From Poronia punctata (lineage: Eukaryota > Ascomycota > Sordariomycetes > Xylariales > Xylariaceae): a stretch of 45,804 nucleotides of DNA. The position numbers were made by a program, and so were the translations under genes. Under the pieces are notes generated by a model, which was not told the DNA's origin, searched no databases, and saw only the letters and a list, made by a program, of their open reading frames with translations. The stretch is from NCBI GenBank assembly GCA_022579005.1, contig MU401716.1, positions 1 through 45,804 on the forward strand, given 5' to 3'. Numbering within the stretch: the first letter of the stretch is position 1; every line of letters starts with the position of its first letter. Positions 13,401-26,440 of the stretch are shown here, in pieces.

Positions 13401-13829
13401 ATAACCTACTTTAAGGAAATTAAGGTTTTAGGTTATAAAAACTAAATTCTTACAATATATTATTACTGCTAAAAGCATTAGCGTTAACTTAAATTTAATA
13501 AAAGTAGTTTAAAAGTAAGCGATATTTATAATAATAATAAAACTATAATTTTTTAAAAAACATTTATAACTTTTATAAAAAGTTTGTCTATAACTATAAG
13601 TAGAAAGCAAAGCTACTTATAGCTTTAACCTATAATAATCCTTTTTTTGTTTAAAATAAAAAGCATTTTAAAAGTTAAAAAAGACCTTAATAGTAGCCCT
13701 TTTATTATAATACTATAATTATAACTTACTTATAAAAGTTGAAACTTATACATTAAATAAAATAGTCGCAAAAGTTTTAAGTTAACTATACTTTAATAAA
13801 AAGTAGTATTTAGCAGCTTTTTAAAAAAA

Positions 13830-14110
13830 AACCAAAAGTAAAGCAAAACTTAAGTATAAAATTTATAATAAAGAAATATTAGTAATAGTCCTAGCTATAA
13901 AAAAATAAAAAGCTAAACTTATTAGCTATTAATATAATAAACGATTTTTAATTATAACTAATTATAAAGCATTAAAGTACTTTAATATAAAATAACACTT
14001 TAACTTATAATAAGCAAAATAGTTTACTTTTTTAGTAGAATATAACTTTATAATTATATATTAACTAAAAAAAAATAGTAAATATACTATTAAAGAAATA
14101 AAAAAATATA
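13830..14110 (+). pseudogene. Gypsy-type RNase H of element I
   Basis: The translation contains YKIYNKEILVIVLAIKK, matching the conserved 'Y-x-I-x-D-K-E-x-L-A-I-V' segment. It is followed by IITNYKALKYF at 13,951-13,983, in place of I-x-T-D-H-K-x-L-x-Y-F. D-to-N and H-to-Y are single RIP-type changes. A later FLVEYNFIIIY corresponds to the F-L-x-x-(F/Y)-x-F-x-I-x-Y end. The next 500 bp before element II are the normal linker towards integrase. Confidence 0.75.
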
Positions 14111-14628
14111 ATGTTATAAAAAGCTAAAAAAAACTATATAAGCACGCTATTTCTTTTAACTAGTAATAACTAAGTTTATGCTAACATAAATAAAAGATAT
14201 AAATAAAATATTGTTTTTTAAACTTTTAAAAAAATAAAAACCTTAAAAGGGCTTTAACTTATAAACAAAATCTTATAAAAAAATAAAACATTCTAGGCAT
14301 AAAAATATATAAGCAAAAAATAAAAGCGAAAATTAAAAACCTAAATAATAAAGCAAGTATAAATAACCTATAAAAAATAAAAATGAAAATAACTATATAT
14401 AAAAGAAATTAGTAGTACTTAATGCTTTTTTTATAATTAAAGTTAATAAAAAAGTATATAAAAGAATATTAATAGTATATCTAAGCAAAAAGAAAACGCG
14501 CTACTTAGTTATAAAAATATATTAGTAGCTTTAATAAAAAGAAAACTATAACAAATATATAGTAGATTGCTTGTAATATTGTTTAGCTAAAGTCTTTAAA
14601 AATAAAACTTTTAAAAAACTAATACTAT

Positions 14629-14874
14629 TGTTATAAATAAGTTATAAAGAGGCAAGGCTTTAAAAGGTGACTTGATCTTATTGCTAGAAATTCTAAAGTA
14701 AAGAGAAAAAGAAAAAAAAGCTTTTAAGATCTTATTAAGTGTGCAAGTTTATATACGTATAAAATAGTAGGGCTGTAGCTACTTATAGGTACAGGCCTTA
14801 GTATTTACTGTTTTAAAGAAATAATAGCTATAAGCTACTTAATTAGCTATATTGCTATTAACTAATTTGTAACT
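14629..14874 (-). repeat. LTR of element II (3-prime in coding direction)
   Basis: 246 bp; reads TGTTATAAATAAG on the + strand and ends ATTTGTAACT. It keeps more G and C than the right LTR (for example GATCTTATTGCTAG near 14,675), so it is less mutated. The internal sequence beyond it (14,875 to about 15,240) matches about 30,170-30,541 of element I in inverted orientation. Confidence 0.85.
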
Positions 14875-15248
14875 ATTTTTTTAAAAAAAAGAAAATTTGT
14901 TTTAAAGCATAGTCCGGCTTTAAACTAATATTTTTTAAGTTTTTAATTAATTGCTTTTTAGCTAAAAAAAGATTGCTTTAAGTATTTATTTATTTACTAT
15001 AATAGTTTAGGCCTTTATACTATTGTGCTATAGTATAGTTTTTTTATAATTAATTATATAAATTTAACTATATAAAGTAGTTTTTATTATATTTTTTTTT
15101 TTGCAAATGTTTTATATTTTACTTTTTATAGTTATTGCTTTATTATTATTAACGTGCAGCGTGTTAAATTTGTTTTAGTTAGCAGTTTATAGCTATTTTT
15201 AAGCTATTTAAGTAGTTTTATAGCTTTTAAATACAGTTACTCTAAATA

Positions 15249-15971
15249 AATAACAACCGGTTCTAACAACTTACACTAAAACTCACCTGTTTTAAAAATT
15301 AATAACTCTTTACTTTTATAATTTAAAAAATCAAAATAAACATCTTTAAATAGCTTATATTTAAAGCATTTATATACTAATATAGCTAGTTTATATATAA
15401 AGTATAGCAATAGCTTTTAAGCTTTAAACTTTAGTAAAATTAAAGTTTTTAAACTTAAGTTTTTAAAGCTTTATATTATAATAAATAAAAATACTAAAAA
15501 TATAAGCTTAATAGATTTATAAACTAAATTTAAAGGCGGTTTTAATTATATTAAAGGAAACCTTTTATTATAATGATTTCCTTGTTTTTTATATAGGCTA
15601 TTTTTATAAAAACTTTTACTAATACTTTAAGCCTTTATATAACGTTATTAATAAGTACTTTATAAAGACTAAGTATATATAACTATTAATTAACTATTTA
15701 ATAGCTTTAAAACAATTTTTATTAATTTTTAAATTAATGTTATTATATTTTTATATTTATTTAAAAACTATATATTAAATTTATCTAAATTATTTTAAAC
15801 GTATAGAAATATAAAGCAAAAGCCTTATAAATTAAAGTAAAATACGCTAAATATAGCCTACGTTTTATAGTTTATAAAGATATTTCTTTAATATTTTATA
15901 CCCTAGTATACGTTAAATGCTGCAAGGTTTTCTATAGTAGAATAGCTGTGGAAAAAAAACCGGTTGTTATT
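15249..15971. mobile_element. 723-bp insertion with 14-bp inverted termini
   Basis: It begins with AATAACAACCGGTT (15,249-15,262) and ends with the exact reverse complement AACCGGTTGTTATT (15,958-15,971). The region of element I that matches either side of it (about 30,060-30,200) lacks such a segment, so this is most simply an insertion into II. The interior is strongly RIP-mutated with no reading frame. I could not define a target duplication. It resembles a non-autonomous inverted-repeat transposon, superfamily unknown. Confidence 0.6.
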
Positions 15972-16879
15972 TTTTGGACCCACTATATGCTTTATAATAC
16001 TTTTTTAATAGCTTTGCGCTATTTTTAAAGTTTTTTATTATATACTATTTATTGTTTATATTTTACTTTTTTTAGTATACTTTATATTATAGCTTATTAT
16101 AGTATAATTTTAATATATATATATTTTTTAATTATAATTTTTTTTTACTTATTAGTTTTACTTATAAGCTTTTAAAATTTTTAAATTTTTATTTTAGCAA
16201 CAAATTATTAAAGTACTTTTATAAATAGTTAATATAAAACTTATTAGTTACTTTTTATAATAAAGGTATTTTAAAAGTATAAGTATTTTTATTATAAGCT
16301 AGTATTTAAAACTTTTACTAAGTTATAAAATAGGTTAGCTTATTAAATAGTTAGTTAGTAAGCTAAAATTAGCGCTTTTTTAAAATAAATATAAAGTTTT
16401 TTATATTAAAGTTAAAGTTTTTTTAATTTTTATTTACTTACTTTATTATTTGTTTTTATATTTATTAAAAGTTTGCTTTTTTAATATTAATATATTTTAA
16501 AAAATTTTAATTGCGTTTTTATATACTTTTATATAATTGCTATTTTTTAAAGTATAAAGTTTTTAGTTTTTTTTAATAGTTTTATTTTTTTAATTAAAAT
16601 AAAAAAGTATAAAAAAGCCTATTTTTACTTTATAAAGCAAAAGTTTAGTTAATTTATATAGTATAGCAGCTTATATATAGTTTATAGCTAATATATATTT
16701 TAACTAATTATTTTAGTAATAGTTTATATATAATTATAGCTATTAGTTTAAGTATTTATTTATTATTTTTGCTTATTTTATTATTTTATAATAACTTATA
16801 AAAGCTAAAGTTTAAGTAATTTTTAATATTTTTATTAGTTTATTTATAAAAGCTAAAATAAATTAAAGTTTTTTATTAA

Positions 16880-17100
16880 ATATAACTATAATTAAAAGTT
16901 TAAAAACTTTAAAAGGCTTTTTATAATATATTTAAGCTGCTTATTAAGCAGCAACCTTAGTAATATATAAAATAGTTTATACTTTTTTGCTTAATTTATT
17001 TACTATTATTATTACGTTATTATAACTATATTTATTTTTTAGCATTTATTTAAAATTAATTACTAAGTAACGCTATATATAGTTTAGTACTAGTAGTAGT
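16880..17100 (-). pseudogene. Gypsy-type integrase core of element II
   Basis: Minus-strand translation gives NNVIIIIVNKLSKKVYTI, then a stretch rich in A and Y and KPFKVFKLL. This follows the conserved integrase core 'V-D-R-x-S-K ... G-L-P', with D read as N and arginine or glutamine codons as stops. It lies about 600 bp after RNase H. The same segment, differently mutated, is found in element I at 22,225-22,390. Confidence 0.7.
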
Positions 17101-17639
17101 ATTAGCTTGCTTAGTGTTTTGTTTTTAAAAACCTTTGCTAGTTAGTATTATAAATAGTTAGCTATATATTTAATATACATTTTTTTAATTTTAGCTACTA
17201 ATAACGCTTAGCTACTAAGTAGCAAGTTTTTTTTTAAAAGTATGCTATAAGCATTTGTTTATATACTTTTATAATTAACTTTATATATAAGTATAATAAG
17301 TTTAAAATTATTAGTTATTTTTTATACTTTATTAACTTATTTTATAATATTTATAAGTTTTTTGTTTTTTTTACTACTATTTACGCTTTTTGCTAATATA
17401 TTTGCATTTTTAAGTTATTTTTGTTTTTATTTAGTATTTTATTAATTAACTAAAAACTTATAAGGTTTTTTATTACTTTTTAAAGTTTAAACGTTAATAT
17501 TTTAGTAAGCAAGCTTTATATTTATAAGCTAATAAACTTAAATACTATAAGTTTTAAAAAAGTTATATAGCGTTGCTGTTTTTTTTTTTTTTTTATAAAA
17601 CTATATTTTTTTACTTTTATAATAAAGCATTTATAATAA

Positions 17640-17890
17640 CGTTTTTTTTGCTAAGCTTATAAATAATTATAAAATTATATTTTATAAGTAATGTAAACTA
17701 TTTTGCTTATTATAAATTAAAACATTACTTAGTGCTAAAATACTTTAAAGCTTTATAGTTTATAATTATTATAAATAGCTTTTTTATTAATATTTAATTA
17801 ATTTTACTTTTTATTTTTTAATACTAGTACTACTGCTAGCATTTTTTTATTATAAATATTATAATTAAGTTTTACGCTTTTTATAGTTTT
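17640..17890 (-). pseudogene. Gypsy-type RNase H of element II
   Basis: The reverse complement aligns base by base with 13,900-14,070 of element I, including the region encoding YKALKYF. It is RIP-degraded and provides direct evidence that I and II belong to one family. Confidence 0.7.
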
Positions 17891-18329
17891 TTAAAAAAGG
17901 CTATAAAGTGCTAGGTTTTATTATTAAGTTGTAATTAAAATAGTATACTAGCTATTATCTTATTTAAAGCGTTTATTTTTACTTTTATTAGTAAGTTATA
18001 ATTATAGTGCTATAAAAGTAGTACTAATATTAAAGTTTTTTTTAAACTTTAAAATACTTTTTTATATTTTTTGCTTTAAAAAAATATTATATTATAATAT
18101 ATTAATGCTATTAGCAGCTTTGCTTTTTTATTATAGTTTTATATAAATTTTCTATAAAAGTTGCAAAATTTTTAAAAAAATTAAACTTTTTTTATTATTA
18201 TAAAGGTAGCTTACTTATAAACTACTTTAATTTTTATAAAGTTTATACTAACTTTTTTAAAGCTTATAACATATTTAAAAAAAATTATTTAAATAATATA
18301 AAATTTTAATTTTTTTAAGTTTGCTTAAA

Positions 18330-18760
18330 GTCTTGCTTTTTCTAATTACTACAATACTTTTTTTATATAATTTTTATATTTTTTAATAATATTAAAATAT
18401 ATTAATATATTATTAATATATATATAACAAAAATAGTTTAAGTAGTTAAATAGCATATTATTAATATATTTCTAAAATATTAAAAGTTTGTTTATAAAGC
18501 TAAAAAGTAGTACTTTATATTTATAAGCTTTATATTTAGTATAAAAAGTTATAAGGTTTTTAGTTTTTATAGCTATATAAATATAATAAAATATTTATTA
18601 TATATTAATTTTTATAAAAATCTTTATATAATTTTTTTTAAAAAAAGTCTTTTTTATTAGTAGTAGCAAGTAATAATCTTTTTTTATTAAACTATTTAAT
18701 TTTTTATAGTTTATATAAAAGCGCAATTTTTTATAAAGCTTTTAAATAAATAAAACAAGT
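18330..18760 (-). pseudogene. Gypsy-type reverse transcriptase of element II
   Basis: The minus strand encodes NYLNYFCYIYINNILIYF. YINN at 18,409-18,420 stands in the catalytic Y-x-D-D position, with both aspartates changed to asparagine. Spacing to the RNase H and integrase segments mirrors element I. The enzyme is inactive. Confidence 0.75.
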
Positions 18761-21700
18761 AAGGCTTATAAAGCGTTACTTAGCTTTATAAATCCTGTTT
18801 AAAGTTAATTTATAAGGTATTTTTATATTGCTTTTAGTTTATTTAGTAATATTTTATATAAAAAACTATATTTTAAATTATTAGCTAATTTTTTATTTAT
18901 AAATTTTATTAAATAGTTTACTTTTAAATAGTATAAAAAAAGTTTATTCAAGTTAACTTTATTAAAAGTGCATAATAAAAAGTAGTATTTTAGTAGAATT
19001 ACTTTAAAAGCTTGCTTTTTTAGCTTTTTACTTTTTTTATTAAAAAAGATTTTAGTTTTTTTTTGTTAATAATAAAATTAATTTTTTATACTAGTAATTT
19101 TAATTTTGCTTTTAGCTTAACTAACTTATACTATTTTTTTAAAAGAAAATGCTATTAAAAAGCATATTTTAGTTTGTAGTCGTTTTTTATACTAAGCAAT
19201 ACTATTTCTTTATATATAATATGGTTTTTAAGCATTTAATAACTAGTTATTTTAAATGTTTTATTTTTTAGCTTAGTGTTTTTTTAATTTTTTACTAGCT
19301 ATAGCTAATTATTAAATTTATTTAAGTTACTTATTATTAACCTTTTTATTTTTTAAATATTTATTTTAGTTAAGTTTTAATTTTAATATATTATAAGCTT
19401 TAAAGTTAGTTTAACTATTTGCTAAAAAAAGTTTTTATTTAAATAATAACTTATACTAAGCAATAAGTCTTTAAAAAATATAAGCTTATATTGCTAATAA
19501 TTTAGCAATATTTTATACTATTTAAACTATAGTTTTTTTAGTATTATAGCATATTGCATTTTTAACATAATAAATAAGACAGCTTTAAAAATTTGTTTTT
19601 TTTATATATATTATAACTAGTATAATTTTGCATATATTTTAACTAATCTTGCTATTAAATCTTATTATAGTATAATAATTAAAGTTTATAAAAATAGTAA
19701 GTTTTAAAGCTATTTTTATTTATTTAGCTAATTTTATATTTACTACTATATATATATTAGCTTTTATATTACTAAAAATGTTATTAGTTTATAAAAAGGT
19801 TTTATAATTAAGTAATGTATAGCTAAATATAAAAAGCTTTTTTTTTATATACTTATTTACAATCTTTAATTTTTTATAATTAATAATTATTAGTAACAAT
19901 TTTTTTAAATAAAAGTTTATTTAACTTAAAGTTACTTTTTTAATAGTAGTTTGTTTTTTATTTTTAGCTACAAGTTCTTAACTTTATATTTATATATTAT
20001 TATAATAGCTTAAATTTATACTTAAAAGTTAAAGTTATTTTTTTATAAGCAATTATAAAACGTATATTTTTAACCTTTATAGTTAAAATATTAATTTTTA
20101 ATAATAAAAGTTTTTATTTTTTTAGTAAATAGCTTAAGTTACTATTTAATTAAATATTAGTTACTATTAATTTAGTTTTTATTATATTAACTAAAAACAG
20201 TGCTATTATTTATTAACTAGGTTGCTTTTATATTGTTTGCTTAAGTAAGCTATACTAGTTTATTTATATTATTGCTAGTATAACTATTATTTATACTAAA
20301 AAGTTTTTAATTTAGCTTATGCTTATTTTTTTATTAAAATATATATATAACTTAAGTATAATATTAAATAAAAGCATTAAAGTTTATATTTATATTTAAG
20401 TATTATAAAGTAGTTTTTTATATAATTAAGTAGTAAGTTTATTATAAAACTTTTTTTTTTACTTAGTATAAAAAATTTAACGTTTACTAGCAAAGCGTAT
20501 AAAACTGTTTTTAAAAGCTTAATAATTAGCAAAACTTTTTATTTTTAGCTTTTAATACTTTATTTTAATGTTTTGCTTTTAATTAATATTTTTATACTTG
20601 CTTTTTAAATAGTTAAGTAGCTTAGCAAAAATATTTATTATATTTAAATAATTATTTTATAAGTAAAGCTATAAGTTTTTAGCTATTATTTTTTTTAAGT
20701 ATGCTTTAATATTTAGTAGTTAAGCTTTTTTATTTATAAACTAGTTTTTGTTAGCTTTAAAGCAATGTTTTATATATTTTAACTATACTTTAAAAGTTAC
20801 TTTATTTTTATTTTTACTTTTATAAAATATAAAAACTTTAATTTTAGCTAACTTATAAAGTATAATTAAAGTTAAAAATACGTTATTTTTAAATATTAAA
20901 TAATTATAAGCTAAAAAGTTTACTACTTATTAGTTTATATTAGCTATTTAAAACTTAAAGCGTTTAATTTTGCTATAAGTATTAAGTAGTTTTTATATTA
21001 TATGCTTAATTATTTTATTTATATTAAGTTTAAGCTTTAATAATAAAGCTTTTTTATTATATTTTTAAGTATAGCTGTTTACTTATTACTAAAAACATTA
21101 TACTTTTTTAAAAATATTATAGTTTTATAAATACTTAGCTTGCTTAGGTAATAAGTTTAGTAAATTAAGTTTAATATAGTATTTTTGCTTATAAAAAAGC
21201 ATATATAAAGTTTATTTGCTTATACTTAGTAAGCAAGCAGCATTAAAGTATATATTTTAAATTTTTAAAATATAATATTAAAATAAGTATTTACTAGGTT
21301 TTTAAACGCTTTAATATTTATTATGCTATTAAAATTAAGTATTGCTTTTTTATTTTTTATTTTTAATAAAATAAAAAAAAAATTTAAGTTATTAAATCTT
21401 TTAATATATAACTTAGCAAAAGCTTAAATTAAATTATAAATTTTTTAATAATATTGTATAGTTATAATGCTATAGTAAGTGTTTTTAAAAGTATTTAATA
21501 TAATTTATTAATTAAAAATATAAGCTTAATTAATTAAAGTATTAAGCGCATTTTTAGCGTTAAGTTTTTTATATTTTAAAGTTTTAGTGTTTATATTTTA
21601 AAATAGCTATAAAATAAAAGTAAATTAGCAACGCAATTTAGTTTATAAAATCTTATTTATTTTTAAAATAGTTTTAATAAAGTTACTACTTATATATAAA

Positions 21701-21918
21701 GTTTTAGCTAAAGCTTATTGCTTTATAGCTGCGCATATTTTAGCGCGTTTTTTATTTTTTTAAGCTATAATTTTAATTAGTAGCTAAAATAGTCGTTATC
21801 TTAGCAGCTCTACTAGTGCTGCTAATTAATTAATTAGTTTTAAGTTAAATTTGCAAACTAAAAATTATATATATAATAATATTAAGTTTAATTTTAAGTA
21901 ATTTAATAACTTTAAAAT

Positions 21919-22160
21919 TGTTATAAATAAGTTATAAAAAGGCAAAGCTTTAAAAAGTAACTTAATGTTATTATTAAAAATTTTAAAGTAAAAAAAAAAA
22001 AAAAAGCTTTTAAAATCTTATTACGTATGCAAGTCTATATATATACAAAATAGTAGAGCTGCAGCTACCTATAAGTGCAGGCCCTAGTATTTACTGTTTT
22101 AAGGAAGTAATAGCTATAAGCTACCTAATTAGCTATACTGCTATTAACTAATTTATAACT
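21919..22160 (-). repeat. LTR of element II (5-prime in coding direction)
   Basis: 242 bp, direct repeat of 14,629-14,874. Many G positions of the left copy are A here (for example an unbroken A run near 21,995), so this LTR is more heavily mutated. It is followed directly by the target duplication ACTAT at 22,161-22,165. Confidence 0.85.
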
Positions 22161-22165
22161 ACTAT

Positions 22166-22420
22166 TACTAGTTTTAAACTATATTTAAAAATATATTATA
22201 ATAAACTTTTAAACAAATACTAAAAAATAAATATAAATTCAATAATATAATAATTATAGTAAATAAGCTAAAAGGGAAAATTTAAACTATATTTTATATA
22301 ATAAAAATTATAATATAAAAGGCAGCATAGCTATATTATAAAAAACTATTTAAAGTATTGAAGTTATTGATTATAGTTACTTTAAACTGCAAATTTTAAT
22401 TTATTTTTATATTTATAAAC
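22166..22420 (+). pseudogene. Integrase of element I, continued after element II
   Basis: Immediately right of element II the + strand encodes NNIIIIVNKLKGK followed by YYKKLFKVLKLL and IVTLNCKF. This corresponds to the integrase core around 'V-D-R', 'G-L-P' and 'V-(S/T)-D-R-x-x-Q-F'. It is the part missing from element I left of 14,629, and it matches the integrase of element II (16,880-17,100, minus strand). Together with the ACTAT duplication it proves the insertion point. The rest of the integrase presumably runs towards 23,048 but is too decayed to follow. Confidence 0.7.
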
Positions 22421-23053
22421 AAGGTTGTTAAAATTCTAAGCATTATATAAACTTTAGCTTTATTAAAGTACTATAAAATAGTAAAACAATCTAAAATAAA
22501 AAATAAATACTTAAACTAAAAGCTGCGCTTATATATTAACTACTATTAAAATAATTAATTAAAAGAAATACTAGCTATAAACTATATATAAGCTATAATA
22601 TTATATAAGTTAATAAAATTATTGCTATATAAAGTAAAAATAGGGTTTTTTATACCACTATAATTTAACTAAAAAAATTAAATAGCTAGTTATAAGCTAA
22701 AAAGCTTTACTTAGCAAAAATAAAAATTAGGCGCTAAAGCGCAAAACTAAATTTAAACTATTATAAACTATATCAATATAGCTAAAAAAAACTTACTATA
22801 TATATAAAAACGCATAATTAAATAAGCAAACTAAAGCTATAAAAACCTTAACTTTAATATAAAAGATTTTCTTTTTACACTAAAAAAGCAGCAAGTATAG
22901 CAAACTAACTAATTATTTAATAAGTTAAATTATTTAATAACTTAATAAAAGTTTTATATTTTATTTTATAAAAGAAATACTTATATGCTTAAAGTGTTAT
23001 AGCAAGTAATTAATAAATACTATGCTAACTAACTATAAAAGTACTTAAATAAC

Positions 23054-23278
23054 TGTTATAAGCTAAAAGCCTATATAGTTGTTATACTAGCATTTTAGCT
23101 AGTACTTTGCGCTACGCTTGCAAGCTACGCGCAAGGCGCTTAAACAAAATAATAAGTTAGCTATATAGTTGCGCGCAAGTAGTATATGCATATTTTATTA
23201 AATTTCTTTTTTTTAATTAAAAAATAAACTTTATTTAAACTATACTAATAAATATATTATTACTATAGCTTTATTATA
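23054..23278 (+). repeat. 5-prime LTR of element III
   Basis: 225 bp, starting TGTTATAAGC. It retains an unusually GC-rich core at about 23,105-23,180 with many CpG, including the palindrome GCTTGCAAGC, that is eroded in the partner LTR. The end TTATTATA is consistent with a terminal CA mutated to TA. Confidence 0.85.
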
Positions 23279-25560
23279 TATTTTTTAACTTGTATATTTT
23301 TAAAGGTTTTTTTTAAAGCAAACATAAATTATTTTAAATAGCTAAACTAAAGTTTATAAAATGCGCGCAAGCTAATTAAAAGCCTAATTTAAGCCTAATT
23401 AAATTAAGTTAATAAAAGTATAGCTACTTTATATTAAATAAGCACAGCTTTTAAATAGCGTTTTATTATATTAACTAAATAATTAGTAGTATAGCTTAAA
23501 AGTATTAAAAACTAAGTAAAAGCTATATAGCTAATAATTTTAAGCTAATAAAAAGCTGCTTTAAAAGCGCTTTGCTTTAATTAAGCACTTTTCTTTTAAT
23601 AAAAGCTTTTTTTATTTTTTATAAAGTTTAATAAAAATTAAAGCTAATAAGCTTTATAAAAATAATTTATAAAGTTTAAAATTATTTAAAATATTAAGTT
23701 TATTAGTAACGCGTAAGCATAATAATATATTATTTATAAGCGCTTTAAGCTATTTATATAAAAAGTAATTAATAGTTTTTATATATAAAAAGCTAAAATG
23801 AAAAAGTGCTTTATAAAAAAGTTTTTTGCTTACTTTATTATAATTTATTATAATTTTAAGCGCTGATTATAAGCAATAATAAAGTACTGCGTACTAAAGC
23901 AAAAGCTTTTAAAAAGCTTTAATACTTTTTTTAAAAAAAAATTAAAAAACTTATAGTTAAGTTTAAAAAAATATAGTAACTTAATATAAAAAAGCTTAAA
24001 TACTTATAAAGCATATTTAATAATAAGCTTATAAGTATATTAGTTAATATTAAGCTTTTAGTAAATAATTATATTATATATATTAACTATATTATAAAAG
24101 TTATAAGCTAGCTTAAAAAGCTTTTAAGCTATAAAGTATACTTATAGTTTTTTTAGCCTTTATACTTATAATAAACGCTAATAGCAATATACTTTTAATA
24201 GCATTTTTAATATAAGCAAAAGTAAGCATTAAAAAGTATTATAAGTACTTTATAAAAAGTATAAGCAATATATAAATAAAAGTTTATATATATACTATAA
24301 AAAAGAATACTTTAGCAAAGATTATATAATAGCTATAGCTAAATAGCTAAAAAGTATTAAAGTAAATAATATAGTTATTTTACTTATAGCTACTAAAATA
24401 AACGTAAGCTATAAATATAATTTAAAAAATAAATAACTTTTATATATAGCTATATATAAAAGCTTAAACTAAAGCTAAATAAGTTATTAAATGCTAAAAG
24501 CTATATAAACAGCTTTTTATTTACTATAACTATATTAATAAAAAGTTTAAAGTTTTATAAAAGTTTTATTAATAATAATTATAAGTATTATATAAGCATA
24601 AGCAAATAATTAATATAGCGCTTAAAACTAAAGTATATTTTAATAAAATAATAAAAATTAAAGCTAGTAGAAAACGTATTTTTTGCTTATAAGCGTTTTT
24701 TAAATAACGCACTAGCTATTAATAAAATAACTTACTTATAAATAAATATTATAAAGTACTTAAAGCAAATATATGCTTATATAATAGTTAAGCTATAATA
24801 TTAATTAGTTTTTAGTAAGCTTTTAAAAAGGAAAAGTTATATATATAGCTTATAAAAAGCATATAATTATTAATAAAGCAAAAGATATAATAATTTATAA
24901 AAAAGGTATAACTTTTGCTTTTAAAACAACTTTTTTAAGCTAACTACTATTTATATTATTATAATTACTTTTGCTACGCTACTAATATATTTAATATAAA
25001 TAATATATAAGCAAAGCTTAAAAATATAATAATTTAAAGGTTTTATAATTTTTATAGCAAATATTAATAAAGCTTTTAAGTTAAAGCGCTTAGGCTTTTT
25101 TTTAAGCTTGCTAAATTTATAGCCTTATTTAATAAGGCTTTATTATATATACTGCTTTTTAACGGCTTAAGCATAAATTATATAATTCTTTTGCTAAAAA
25201 ATAAAAAAAAGCGCAAAGTATAGGTTTTTTAAAGTTTTTTATATAAAATGTTTTTAAAAAAGCTTTTAATGCTATATAAAACGCTTATAAAGCTACTAAA
25301 TAAAAAGTTTATTTATATAAGCAAGTTACTAGCTAGCGCTTTAATACTTTTTATATATAAGCTTAAAAGCAGTTTTTATTTTTATATAAACTATTATATA
25401 CTAAATAAAGTTATATAATATAATAGCTACTTTTCTTTTAATTTATAAAATGCTTAAAATGCTATTAAAAATAAAGTAGTTTACTAAAGTTAATATATAC
25501 GCTATATTTTATAAATTATATATAGCTTAAAATAAAAAGTAAAAAATAGCGTTTTATACT

Positions 25561-25745
25561 TATTTTAAATTATTTAAATGGCTTATTACTTTTTTTAAGT
25601 TTTATAGCGTGCTTATAGCATTTTAATAATATATAAATAATGCTTTTTATAACTACTTAAATATTTTTTATATAGCTTATTTAAATAACGTTTTTATTTT
25701 TACTAATAAAACATATAAAAATATTTAAAAAAAGTTAAGCTAGTT
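25561..25745 (+). pseudogene. Gypsy-type reverse transcriptase of element III
   Basis: A single frame from 25,561 encodes YFKLFKWLITFFKFY, then YINNAFYNYLNIF, then AYLNNVFIFT. Only two TAA stops interrupt it, where glutamine codons would be expected. The box YLNN (25,678-25,689) replaces Y-L-D-D. This is the palm region of a gypsy-type reverse transcriptase, inactivated by D-to-N changes. Confidence 0.75.
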
Positions 25746-26289
25746 TTAAGCTATTTATAAAAAATAAAGCTAAACTTAAATATTAATAAAAATAAATTTA
25801 TAATTAAAAAAACTAAGTATTTAAGCTATATTATAAAAGTTAATATAAAAGTTAATATAAACTTAAAAAAAGTTTATATAATTTATAAGTAAAAAGCTTT
25901 TATTATACTTAAAAAAGTTTAAAAGTTTTTTAAGTTTTTAAACTTTTATAAAAAGTTTATTAAAAACTACTTACTACTACTAACCTTTTTTATAGCTTTT
26001 ATATAAAAAAGCGCTATTTATTTAAAGTTTAAATTAAAACAATATATTTAAAACGTTTAAGCGTTGCTTTTTAGCTAAGCTTAAGTTAGCATATTTAAAC
26101 TTTAATAAACTTATAAAAATTAAAACTAACTATTTAAAATAAGCTTTTAAAAAGTATTTTAACTAGCTAAGCAAAAATAGCTAATAATAGCTTATAGCTT
26201 ACTATTTTAAATAGCTTATACTTATTAAAGTAAACTATATAATTTAAAATAAAAAGCTTTTAATAATTATAACTTATTTATAAAAATAG

Positions 26290-26440
26290 CAAGTAAAGTT
26301 TAAAAATATTATAAAAACCTTTATTATAATTATTAACTATAAAAACTTAATATACTTTATATTTACTTAAAAGCTAAAAAGAAATAAGTATAATAAGCTA
26401 CTAAATTTATAAAGTATAACTTTATATTTAAGTTTTATAT
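26290..26440 (+). pseudogene. Gypsy-type RNase H of element III
   Basis: The + strand encodes IINYKNLIYF followed by a KLKRNKYNKLLN-like stretch. This is the 'T-D-H-K-N-L-x-Y-F ... R-R-Q-x-R-W' segment with T-to-I, D-to-N, H-to-Y and R/Q losses. All are explained by C-to-T or G-to-A transitions. It lies about 0.6 kb after the reverse transcriptase box. Confidence 0.65.

Larger units (their letters stand above)
14629..22160 (-). mobile_element. Gypsy-type LTR retrotransposon, element II (inserted in I)
   Basis: Left LTR 14,629-14,874 and right LTR 21,919-22,160 are direct repeats of about 245 bp, flanked by ACTAT at 14,624-14,628 and 22,161-22,165. The LTRs and internal sequence match element I in inverted orientation, so this is a second copy of the same family. 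Pol reads on the minus strand: reverse transcriptase near 18,400, RNase H near 17,750, integrase near 17,000. It splits the integrase of element I. It carries a 723-bp insertion at 15,249-15,971; without it the element is about 6.8 kb, close to the reconstructed length of I. Confidence 0.85.

Noticed and set aside
9351..14874. The inverted 245-bp repeats at 9,351 and 14,629 as terminal inverted repeats of one 5.5-kb DNA transposon or DIRS-like element
   Set aside because: The flanking 5-bp words do not match as a pair, whereas AGTAT pairs 9,351 with 30,787 and ACTAT pairs 14,629 with 22,160. The integrase of element I resumes after 22,165. They are LTRs of two oppositely oriented elements.
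14629..15268. A longer, about 630-bp LTR starting with TGTTAGAACC
   Set aside because: The homology between 14,875-15,240 and 30,170-30,541 is internal sequence next to the 3-prime LTR in two copies of one family; the right LTR of II lacks it and the target duplications fit the 245-bp unit.
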